Positions 10,742 through 19,800 of a stretch of DNA of 64,000 nt are shown here, one piece after another; positions within the stretch are counted from its first letter, which is position 1; each line of letters opens with the position of its first letter. Position numbers and translations under genes: made by a program. Below the pieces are notes generated by a model, which was not told where the DNA came from, did no database searches, and was given only the letters and a program-made list of their open reading frames with translations. The stretch is from CAZHNW01 sp942491575. Lineage in GTDB: Bacteria > Spirochaetota > UBA4802 > UBA5550. The stretch is taken from contig CALOBT010000025.1 of NCBI GenBank assembly GCA_942491575.1, positions 186,001 to 250,000 of the forward strand, read 5' to 3'.

Positions 10742-11530
10742 TCAAATCGACCCAACAAATCCTTTGCAGAAAGAATGAAAATTTTCTGCAAGTGCCTCAT
10801 GATTATAGCCTCCCTCCAGGAGTGCATATCGCCGACCCTCACATTTCAGTTCTGAATATTGCTTCATCAGTTCACCCAGCCTGGTATAATCTTCCGGATA
10901 CAGCAGGTTTCCCCAGTCAGTGATTCCCTGGTCGAAGCCTGCGGCGGCAACCATAATATCGATCTCAGGCAGTTCTTTCATAAAATTTTCAACTTCCTTA
11001 AGATATGCTTTACGTTCGGTAGAGGAAGGATTCAGGATCGTAGCCTTAAGTCCCTGTTGATATTCCTGAAGTATGTTTATATTGCCATCGCCGGTATGAA
11101 GATCGAAATCGAGAACAAAGGCTGAAGTGATTTTTTTGTCTGCAAAAAGCTTTAAAAGACTGACACTGATATTATTAAAATAACAAAATCCCCAGCATGT
11201 GTCTGCTGAGGCATGATGCCCGGGAGGTCTTATTACCGCAAAGGAAGGATTCCCCCGGTAGGCCTCTTCTGCAGCGATAATAGCTCCTCCCGCTGACAGG
11301 GAAGATACCCTGAAAAGCAGGGGATCCTCCTTGATTTCCTTAAGGTGACGCGGCGAATGGGCACGAAGAATGTCCTCTTCTGTAGCGGTAACCGCCTCTA
11401 TTTTTCTATACAAATCAGTATTTTCGTCAACAATACTTATTATTCTTTCCAGTCGTCCCGGTGCTGCCGCCGGATCTGAGGCATATCGGTAGTCATAATA
11501 ATCATCATGGAATACAACGGTACACTGCAT
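10742..11530 (-). CDS. Histone deacetylase / acetoin-utilisation (AcuC/AphA) family amidohydrolase
   Basis: The protein of about 262 residues belongs to the zinc-dependent deacetylase superfamily that removes acyl groups from lysines or polyamines. Visible family motifs are RPPGHHA (catalytic His pair), WGFCYFNN, and DFDLHTGDGN, which supplies zinc-binding Asp and His, and a late LLEGGYN near the substrate pocket. It is shorter than eukaryotic-type HDACs but within the range of bacterial members. The ATG at 11530-11528 follows AGAGGA at good spacing; the frame extends ten codons further upstream but without a better ribosome site. The substrate cannot be told from sequence. No acetoin or polyamine genes are adjacent. 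Confidence 0.9.
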   Translation of the reverse strand: MQCTVVFHDDYYDYRYASDPAAAPGRLERIISIVDENTDLYRKIEAVTATEEDILRAHSPRHLKEIKEDPLLFRVSSLSAGGAIIAAEEAYRGNPSFAVIRPPGHHASADTCWGFCYFNNISVSLLKLFADKKITSAFVLDFDLHTGDGNINILQEYQQGLKATILNPSSTERKAYLKEVENFMKELPEIDIMVAAAGFDQGITDWGNLLYPEDYTRLGELMKQYSELKCEGRRYALLEGGYNHEALAENFHSFCKGFVGSI

Positions 11531-11685
11531 AGTGGTTCCTCTCTTCCTCCAGTTGAACACCTTACCTTTTCACCAGATATAGACATTATTTATTTACCGG
11601 TTTTATGTAAATAATAAAATTGACTTGAATAGTGGTTTCAACAGGTTTATACAATAATTAGAAAAAGATTCTCAGGGATACCATA

Positions 11686-12197
11686 ATGCATGGAAACAGT
11701 ACAAGGGCGGTAATTGCCGCATTTTTAGCAAATATTGGAATTGCCTTCGCTAAGATGGGATGATTTCTCTTCACCGGAGCTGCTTACATGCTTGCTGAGG
11801 CTATTCACTCCTTTGCCGATTCATCAAATCAGGGCCTGCTGATTTTAGGAAATAACTCTCCACAAGAGAAGAAACGATTCATCATCCCTTCGGTTATGGA
11901 CGAGAACTATATTTCTGGTCATTTATTGTGGCCCTTATTATCTTCGCACAGGGATCCCTCTCCGCACTTTATGAGGGTATTAAAAAGATCATTCACCCTG
12001 CAAAGGTATAAAGTCCACAATGGGCCATTGGTATACTCCCGGCAGCAATTGTGCTTGAAGGTTTCTCATTTATAACTGCGATTGTTGAAGCCAATCATGA
12101 AAGAGAAGGAGGTTCGTGGTGTGCGTTTATCATAGAAAATAAACTCAGGGAAAAAATACATGTTGCAAGAATTATTTATCTTGAACCGGATATTTAA
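11686..12197 (+). pseudogene. Cation diffusion facilitator (CDF) transporter pseudogene with internal deletion
   Basis: Reading three frames together gives a recognisable cation-efflux transporter. The N-terminus (STRAVIAAFLANIGIAFAKM) is followed by a TGA stop, then FLFTGAAYMLAEAIHSFADSSNQG, the typical TM1-TM2 region with the metal-binding HSxxDxxNQ motif. After a frameshift near 11890 come GYGRELYFWSFIVALIIF and LYEGIKKIIHPAKV, then a second in-frame stop near 12030, then AIVLEGFSFITAIVEANHER. The final 15 codons (VARIIYLEPDI, stop) match the extreme C-terminus of CDF proteins. About 100 or more residues that should lie between are missing, so an internal deletion occurred in addition to the stops. 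No functional product is expected. Confidence 0.85.
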
Positions 12198-12216
12198 AAA
12201 GATGAAAAATAAATTT

Positions 12217-14178
12217 CTAATCCGGAGGTTTTGTTTTTACCAAATCGTCAAGACTTTTGAATAAAATCTCAGAATCAGTTTCAACTTCACTTTCAAGCAT
12301 TGCATTAAGGTTATCAAGCGTTTCTCTCTTTCTGTAAGTCTGGCATTCTTCACTGCGATCTTCATCCCACACCTGCATCAGATCATACAAAGTTTTTCTT
12401 AAAACAGTAATAGTAATATTTAATTTATCTTTTGAAGACTCCTCAATCTCCTTAAGGGCTCCGAGCATTTTTTCTTCTGAAGAAAACAACCGCTGGGCGA
12501 AATTTTGAATCAGCCTGTGTGTAAACTCCGGATTCTGTTCTATGAGGACATCCAGGTTGTCCCCTTTCCCCTTTGCCATAATACAATCTGTTTTACATCT
12601 TGCTTCAGCAAGTCTTGGTTGATTTCCGGCTATTGCCATTTCACCAAAGATATCACCACTCTTTAAAGAAACCAGTTTAATCTCTTCGCCAGCGGGACTC
12701 TTCTTGATAATATCCACCTCTCCTTTTCTTATCAAAAACATTTCCCTCCCCTTTTCACCCTGCCGGAAAAGGACCGTGCCTTTTTCATAATAATATTCTT
12801 CCTGAAGAATGGATTCAGGACGAACAAAAAGCTCCCTGATGTGTCCCGCACCGGGGAGTTTCAAGTTAAAATATATTCCTTTTAGCAGCTTATAGATGTA
12901 ATAACGGGAATAGAAAAAATAAAAGCGAAATGGAGTCCCGATAAACCTGACCAGTGTTCCGTTCTGGTTTGTTTCAAGGTTATGGTAATTCCAGATTACC
13001 TGTGCCTCTATTTCGGGTGATTGCATACCGGAACAATTTAATACGATTCTTATCTTGCTGCCCATTTCAATTGGTTCAATAGTTTTCAAAAAACAGCTGA
13101 AAGCAGTAATGTCATATGTAATCTGATCTTCCCTTTCCCCGTCGGAATAATATATTAAATCAGTTATTATAGGAATTTTGATAATGCTGTCCTGAAAATA
13201 TCTGGGATTAATTATATTTACCGTGAGAAGTACAAGACTATATAAAGCAGGAAGCAGGACAAAAAGCATAACAGATTCCTGGGGAGATATAGAGAAAGAA
13301 AGAAATCTCATTATATCATTTTGATTAAGAAAGGCAGCAGATGCCGATGCCAAAAGTATTGTTATGCTGATTACTTTGAAGGGTTCGAAACGCAAAGAAA
13401 AAAACTTTTCCCGGACTATATTTTTGGATCCCATTGACTGGAGAATCCACCTCTCATATTGAGGATCTCTCTGAACAGATTCCCATTCTTCAAAGAATAA
13501 TCCCGATACTTCCAATGTTTCTGATGACGGAAAAATTTGTCCCCTGGCTAAAATATATTCAATATAAAAGCTGAGGAAAATCAGCAGGGCGGCATTCAGG
13601 TAGGGCAGTGTCCCTCCCCTTATGAAAAAATAATCATACATACCATGAAAGACAACTGGCACAATAAAAGCCAAAAGAAAATAGCGTATCTTTTTTATTC
13701 TGCTTCCATATAATCTTGATTGCCCTAAAAAATAACCCATTATACCACAGGTAAACACATGAAGAGGCACTGAACTTATCAACCTGATAAATATTACTGA
13801 GTTTACTGAAGAAAATGAGTAAAAAATATTTTCAACAGTAGCAAATCCGACACCTAAAAGCATACCTGTAGTAATAGAGTTTAGAACGGAAATGTCTTTT
13901 TTTTTGATATAAATGTAAAATGTTAAAAATGAGAATGTACCGATTTTTTCAAGCAGGGCCGCTTCAAAAAAAGCTATGGTCAGAAATGAGGTACCCTTGA
14001 CATAAGGAAGAAAATAAGGCGCGGTTAACAGGAGAAGGCAGGCAATAACTCCCCCCAGGGCAAAATGCCTCAGTCTGATAGAAAACCGGGGCCCGACCTG
14101 GAAATAACGCAAGTATAGTATCAGCATTACCGGTACCGGTGCCAGTGCCAGCAATGTAATAATCAATAATTGCATCAT
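12217..14178 (-). CDS. PrsW-like intramembrane protease domain fused to PilZ-like and cyclic-nucleotide-binding domains
   Basis: A 653-residue membrane protein. Residues 1-215 contain about seven hydrophobic segments and PrsW-family marks: E72/E77-K78, E116-N117 in ATVENIFY, H140 in VPLHVF and H178/D182 in VFHGMYDYF. PrsW proteins are glutamate-type membrane proteases (B. subtilis PrsW cleaves an anti-sigma factor). Two further membrane segments lie at about 265-325. Residues about 335-450 resemble PilZ, but the c-di-GMP signature is degenerate (DITAFS instead of DxSxxG, no RxxxR seen). Residues about 465-580 form a CAP_ED domain with FGEMAIAGNQPRLAEA, which keeps the Glu and Arg of the cNMP phosphate cassette. 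A charged tail ends the protein. I infer a protease gated by nucleotide second messengers. Confidence 0.82.
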   Translation of the reverse strand: MMQLLIITLLALAPVPVMLILYLRYFQVGPRFSIRLRHFALGGVIACLLLLTAPYFLPYVKGTSFLTIAFFEAALLEKIGTFSFLTFYIYIKKKDISVLNSITTGMLLGVGFATVENIFYSFSSVNSVIFIRLISSVPLHVFTCGIMGYFLGQSRLYGSRIKKIRYFLLAFIVPVVFHGMYDYFFIRGGTLPYLNAALLIFLSFYIEYILARGQIFPSSETLEVSGLFFEEWESVQRDPQYERWILQSMGSKNIVREKFFSLRFEPFKVISITILLASASAAFLNQNDIMRFLSFSISPQESVMLFVLLPALYSLVLLTVNIINPRYFQDSIIKIPIITDLIYYSDGEREDQITYDITAFSCFLKTIEPIEMGSKIRIVLNCSGMQSPEIEAQVIWNYHNLETNQNGTLVRFIGTPFRFYFFYSRYYIYKLLKGIYFNLKLPGAGHIRELFVRPESILQEEYYYEKGTVLFRQGEKGREMFLIRKGEVDIIKKSPAGEEIKLVSLKSGDIFGEMAIAGNQPRLAEARCKTDCIMAKGKGDNLDVLIEQNPEFTHRLIQNFAQRLFSSEEKMLGALKEIEESSKDKLNITITVLRKTLYDLMQVWDEDRSEECQTYRKRETLDNLNAMLESEVETDSEILFKSLDDLVKTKPPD

Positions 14179-14283
14179 GGTGAGAAGTTTGTTTCTCCCT
14201 TACAGAGTATTTTCTTAAACAGATATTGTAGTATAGAAGTATCCGGAAGGTCAAGCATAGAGAATAAAAAAACTGATTATCGT

Positions 14284-14610
14284 TTAAAAATGTATTTCAA
14301 TACGGTATTCGGTAACGGATTCTTTTTTTTCCAGCCGGATATTTCTTACAAACTGTTGTTCCAATTGATATTCAAACCTGCTTAGCCATTTTTCAAAATC
14401 TCGTTCAGACATTTCTACTTTTTTCATTGTAAACAGCAGATAATATTTATGCAGGTAGAGACTAAATTGAACTGAATCAGTTGCACTGAGAGGAACTGTA
14501 CAGTCGAAACGATCTATTTTATCGTGTACCGCATCCATGGTTCTTGCCGAAACTGCCCCAAGCGTGTCAGAAATAGTGTCTATAACCTTCATGTAATCAA
14601 TAGTTGTCAT
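14284..14610 (-). CDS. Hypothetical protein (108 aa)
   Basis: A small soluble protein. The ATG at 14610-14608 is favoured because AAGGA lies eight bases upstream; an ATG three codons earlier overlaps that site. Mostly alpha-helical with a central hydrophobic strand (SLYLHKYYLLFTMKK). No family recognised. It lies 105 bases upstream of the PrsW-like gene on the same strand and may be co-transcribed with it. Confidence 0.6.
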   Translation of the reverse strand: MTTIDYMKVIDTISDTLGAVSARTMDAVHDKIDRFDCTVPLSATDSVQFSLYLHKYYLLFTMKKVEMSERDFEKWLSRFEYQLEQQFVRNIRLEKKESVTEYRIEIHF

Positions 14611-14804
14611 TGGATTCATCCTTTTTAAGTATAATAACGATTTAAATATATATCTCTTCCTTTTATAATCAAGAATTTAATTTTATTATTATATGAATAA
14701 TTTTAAGATCAAGATGGTCATCATCACCTGCGTTACCCGAAAAAGCTGTATACAGTTTATTTGAAAGGAAGTTACGCCAAATCAGGGATGCACCCGGGTA
14801 TAAA

Positions 14805-16034
14805 TTATACCTCAGGAGTATAATTTTTATCCCTGGTTTCAGGAAGAAAGGGGACCATCAGAACTACTGCTGCGGAAAGAGTTACCCCCAGGGCAAATAA
14901 TCCTGAATACCCAATTTTACTGACGAGAACTCCCGAGAACCAGGCACCTGGAGATTTTCCGAGAACTTCGATACTGGCGAGAATAGTATAGTGGGTGGCT
15001 CCGACCTTCCTGTCAACCCGGGACATCATGAATGCAAACATTACAGTAGTAAGCATTCCGCCGAAAAAATGCTCAGCAATTGTAACTGCAATAACCGTTG
15101 AAGGAACCGGAGTCAGGAGAGTTAGAGAAAATTCTCCAATAAGGGGAATCAATCTAAATATAAGTGCAATTCCCAGGGCCCTGCGTAGTGATATTTTTGA
15201 AGCGAGAAAACCACCCGCAAAGCTACCCGTTAGTGACGCCCCCATTCCCCATGTTCCCACCCAGAGTCCGATCTGACTTGGGGAATAACCTGCATCTATC
15301 AGAAATGGTTTAAACATTATATCAATCATGTATTCGCCAAGTTTGTAAAAGGCGATGAAAAGAACAACTCGATAAACATTTTCTGCAGAAAGTACTTTGC
15401 GCATTATAATAAAAATTTTTCTAAAAGTTTTATCCCCGCCTTCACTGCCTGAATGCAGCCCACCCTCTTTATAAAAAAAACAAAATGGAAGTGGAATCAA
15501 GGCAATTGCAGCCATAACAGCAAAATATCCACCCCACCCCATATATTTGCTTAGCCATACCAGAAGGCCACCAGTCAAAAGCATACCCGTCTTATATCCC
15601 ACAACCTGTGCCGCATTTCCGTGGCCGAGTTCAGAAGGCCCAAGTATATCCACGGCGAGACCATCAACTGCGATATCCTGGGTAGCGGCAAAAACATTCA
15701 TGAGAAAAACAAGGCAAAGTAAAATATTTAAATTCTCTTCAGGATCAATGAATGATGCGGAAAAAATTGTTATGCTCAGAAAAAGCTGAAGCGGGATTAT
15801 CCAGGATTTGCGCCTCCCGAAGGAGTCTGACCCAAAGCGATCAACCAATGGTGCCCACAAAGCTTTAAAAACCCATGGGGCCGCCAATGCCGATGCAAAA
15901 CCGATAACTTCAAGAGAAATCCCCCTGCTTCTGAGGTAAACAGGTAATGCCGTGGCCTGAAAGCCGAATGGAAGCCCCTGGGAAAGATACAGCATTGAAA
16001 GGAGTAATATATTATAACGTGATCGTTTTTGCAT
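14805..16034 (-). CDS. Major facilitator superfamily transporter, AmpG/MFSD3/SLC33-like
   Basis: A 409-residue inner-membrane transporter with about 12 hydrophobic segments. Motifs typical of the AmpG/acetyl-CoA-transporter branch are present: LYLSQGLPFGF in TM1, FKALWAPLVDRFG after TM2, ATQDIAVDGLAVDIL in TM4 and QVVGYKTGMLLTGG. AmpG carries muropeptides for peptidoglycan recycling; related members carry acetyl-CoA or unknown solutes. No amidase or beta-lactamase regulator is adjacent, so the substrate is open. It runs alone on the minus strand. Confidence 0.87.
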   Translation of the reverse strand: MQKRSRYNILLLSMLYLSQGLPFGFQATALPVYLRSRGISLEVIGFASALAAPWVFKALWAPLVDRFGSDSFGRRKSWIIPLQLFLSITIFSASFIDPEENLNILLCLVFLMNVFAATQDIAVDGLAVDILGPSELGHGNAAQVVGYKTGMLLTGGLLVWLSKYMGWGGYFAVMAAIALIPLPFCFFYKEGGLHSGSEGGDKTFRKIFIIMRKVLSAENVYRVVLFIAFYKLGEYMIDIMFKPFLIDAGYSPSQIGLWVGTWGMGASLTGSFAGGFLASKISLRRALGIALIFRLIPLIGEFSLTLLTPVPSTVIAVTIAEHFFGGMLTTVMFAFMMSRVDRKVGATHYTILASIEVLGKSPGAWFSGVLVSKIGYSGLFALGVTLSAAVVLMVPFLPETRDKNYTPEV

Positions 16035-16302
16035 AAAAATGATTCAATAATATAAGTGAACCTCGATAAATAAAATTAAGACGTTCCCTTATTGCTGCAA
16101 CACATGAGAAGATCTGGAATTTTCGTTTCTTAAATTATGAAACTCCTAATATTCAGAGGCTGCCATAATTTAATGTCCAATTCTAGGGGAATAATCCTAG
16201 GATGCAACTGTTTTACAAATGCTGTTAAATCATTTTTTAGTTGAAATTCATTATATTTGAATATATAGTGAGGCAACTAAACTGTTAGAATAAATTTACA
16301 CA

Positions 16303-16698
16303 ATGAAAAAAATTATTTTTAATATCAGCGATGATTTTATCCTCAGAAAGGAAGATTCCATCATTCTTGACAAAGAACAATTCTCCACTCTACTTCACAA
16401 CTTGTCAGAAACCAACTTTTCTCTTCCTGAAGAGATGAGTATTACAACAGAGCAGGATACTTCCCTGGGGGTTTTTACTGTAAAGGTAAGTTCCCCTTAT
16501 TATATTAATGTACCTTTAATTTCAACAAAAGTGACTGTTTCCAGGGGAGAAAAATCTATAGAAAACTTCACTCCACCGCGAAAAATACTTCAATTAATTG
16601 CACAGAAGCTGCAACAAACCGGTTTAAGTGATGAAAGCTACCAACTTTTTTATTTTCCACCGGGAGGAGAATTCCGCCTCACCTTCAGAAGTTCATAA
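16303..16698 (+). CDS. Hypothetical protein (131 aa)
   Basis: A small, probably cytoplasmic protein of unknown family. The N-terminus MKKIIFNISDDFILRKED leads into alternating strands, and the C-terminus ends PPGGEFRLTFRSS. No strong Shine-Dalgarno sequence precedes the ATG. It is single, between a divergent transporter gene and a strong terminator. Upstream (16035-16302) I see only an imperfect inverted repeat ATTCTAGG/CCTAGGAT around 16180-16202. Confidence 0.6.
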   Translation: MKKIIFNISDDFILRKEDSIILDKEQFSTLLHNLSETNFSLPEEMSITTEQDTSLGVFTVKVSSPYYINVPLISTKVTVSRGEKSIENFTPPRKILQLIAQKLQQTGLSDESYQLFYFPPGGEFRLTFRSS

Positions 16699-16766
16699 AT
16701 TTGCCACTCAAAATGAGGGCTCAGGATACAATTTTGCCAAAATTATTCCCATGAAAATGCGGTAAA

Positions 16767-16804
16767 GAAAAAAGGGATATCATTCGATATCCCTTTTTTC
16801 TTTT
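16767..16804. terminator. Bidirectional rho-independent terminator
   Basis: A perfect 15-base-pair inverted repeat (16767-16781 and 16786-16800) with loop ATTC sits between two convergent genes. A-rich and T-rich ends of the stem provide a U-tract on each strand, so it can end transcription of both the 131-residue gene and the activase gene. Confidence 0.92.
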
Positions 16805-16820
16805 CCTGATCAGACAGCAG

Positions 16821-19800
16821 TTAGTATGACAGGTAAAACTGTTCCGGACCAAGTATTTTCAGCATGGACAGCTGCAGTATCTCTTCATCAACTTCACCAT
16901 CCATTGAGAAAAGATTCTGAACCCTTGCATTTAGATTCTTTGATTCACTTACAATTTTTGGGGTTAAGAGCTGCCCCATGGAAGAAACCATACATCCTTC
17001 AGGAGCGACGTTAAGAACAAGATCCGTGCCATCCTGAATATTCAGAATTGTTTCACCTGTATAGGGTACAAGCTCGCCGAATGGTTTAAAGGTCGGGATT
17101 ACCGGCTGTGCCGCCTTAAAGACACGTTTCATCGGATGAGTCATGGGAAGGCGGGACGCTTTATAGAGAGGAGCAGCGAGAACATTTCTTAAGTTCTTGA
17201 TGGTCCCTTCAGTTTCCGCCTTTACTGCTTCTCGATTAGCAATCTGGTCTTTAAGGTTTTTTATCTCTCCGGCATCACCGCTCTGCTGAATTTCATGATT
17301 AAAATGTTCAATATCCCTGTTTGCCACAAGAATTCTAGCCTCAAGAATATTCTCAAAGAAAATCCATATCGGAGAGTAGGATATTTCAAAATTCCCAAAT
17401 CCCGCTGTATCTGCAACTGCCTTCATTATTTCATTTAACTGAGCAACCCGCATGTAGAGTTCACCATCTATATGAACCCGGATCTTTCTTTTGTCACTAC
17501 TTGCCTTATTTTCATAGGGTTTGATCCATTTATTGCTGAATTTTCTAAGCAGCTTTCTGAATCCATTGTTGTTGTAGAGCCCATAGGCAAAATAGAGGGC
17601 TGGTCCTGCCAGTTTCGGCAGTCTCTTTTCAAAGAAATCTACAACTCCCTCTGCAAATGCTCCGGGTTTTGTTTTATGCTCAAGAATATAAAACACATCT
17701 TCCTTCAGTTTTATATAGTCCTTCCTCATTGCATCGAATTCAGTACGCGATGTGACACTGGAAGCCGCCTTGAGATAAACTGAATGGAAGATACCCTGCA
17801 TTATCAATGCATGATAGGCCTGGATGCCAACCCATTTATCCAGTTCGGCAGTATAGTCATCCTTTCCCAGTAGACTACTGGAAACATTCTCGATCAACTG
17901 AATCGGAGGTTGTATTCTTCCCTTTCTGTCCTTGGGATTTCTGATAAAAAGCTTGTCGAAGGACATCTTGTAGATATGGACATATTGACCGAGTCGACAG
18001 GGACCGTCACCGCCATGCATAAAGAGCACTACCCTTTTCTTGTCCTTTACCAGGGGATCATTGTTTTCTTTTCTTTTCTTGAAGTCTTCGACGGCATTGG
18101 CAAGATCAGTATGCACTGCCGCGAGGGGGACACAGACAGAATCTCCCACATGCTTTCTGCCAAGCTTGGCCTTCTCTTCAAGATTATAATTTTCATCATC
18201 AAAGTTATCAAAAACTGTTACCCCCATTGCTCTGAATACACTGGTCATTATCCGGTTATCATCAAGTGTTGGGAAGTAGAGTACATCATTTTCCGGATCA
18301 AGTGCATCAAGGAAAATATTATTGAGAACCTCAATGTCAAAATCTTCATTATCGTATTTTTTCAGTTTATCATACAACTGCTGATTTACCTGGTTGAGGT
18401 GTGTATTCACCCTGTTTTCAAGGTGAGCAAGTTCGGCAATCATGGCATCTGACTGGATCAGCAGCGATGGATGATCCTTTGCAACTTCATTTATCACCGG
18501 AAGAGTAACACTATCCGGACCGCATCTAAAAGTTGAGACAGTAACAACTGAAATCAAAGATTCAGTTTTACCCTCTTCAATCTGCTGAAGCAGGCTGCCT
18601 ATACGTTTGTTTTTGACAATAGTATGAAGTTCCTTGCGCGTGATGGAGTGAACCTTGGAGAGGATATCATGAGGATTCCTCCAGTAGAAATAATCATATT
18701 TTTCATTCAGCTCACTTTCAAGAACATAAGATGGTATGGCGACAACACCTTTATCCTTTAAAAGTTTACCAATGTGACTGTCATAAATACCGGGATTTAA
18801 TATGTATTCCCTGCCCACAACAATTGAGATATTAAGTTTCCGGTCGATTGCCTCCTGAAGATAGCCTGAAACCATGTCATTCATTTCGCTGCGCAGCTGA
18901 TCATTATCCGCCATTGCATCTTTGATTGCATTCAGGCACTCTTCTTTTGATACCTTTAAACCATAAAAATCAAAGACAGGACTAAAACGTTCATACAGCT
19001 GATCATTCAGAAATGTTGGAGAATTTTTCTCAATATTAAGATCGAAAACATGAAATTTTGCTTCCGGATAATCTTTTTCAGCAAAGTGAATGGCAATAAG
19101 TGGCCCCCCCTGATTGGTTGTACAGGTCCTGCCGAGGCTTAATCCGTCCGAAGGCAGAAAATCTATCTGTGGAACCAGAATAATTCCCTTCTCCTCACGG
19201 GCAAGCCGGATGAACTGTCCTGTCGCCCCAATATTAGGTGCACATGAATCAATTGAAAAGAGGGGCTGCCCTTCCAGGATATCCTCTTCTTTTACATTGT
19301 CCACATGCACAGGTACATTCAGTCGTTCAAGAATTCGCGCAATAAAGTACGACTGTTCGGAAACGGCAAAACTTCGGGGAAGAACCATTCTGTTTTCAAC
19401 GTTACTTCTTGGTAATTTACTATCGTAATGTTTCCAGATTTCCCGGTATGCATCGGGAATCTCTACTTTTTCCCCCTTTGCCCGCGTAGCTTCAAATTCA
19501 TTGATGGCGGTACAGCCGCCTAGTTTCATTTTTATTGCTTCACCCGCAATTTCGGATTTCAGCAGAGTTCTTGAACATCTGGCGCTTTTATCTCCGCATG
19601 CAACTCCCATGCAGACAAAAAGACGCTTTTCATATTTAAAATCAATGAAATCACTGAGATTGCATTCATCTTCTATGAGAGGAGTTTTTAAATCTTCAAT
19701 TGTTTTAATAAGACCAAGGCATGCCCGGTGTCCGGGATAAGGGGGGACAAGGCAGTAAGTATCAGATCCGGTATAACTCTGGATTCTTTCTGCAGCGGCG

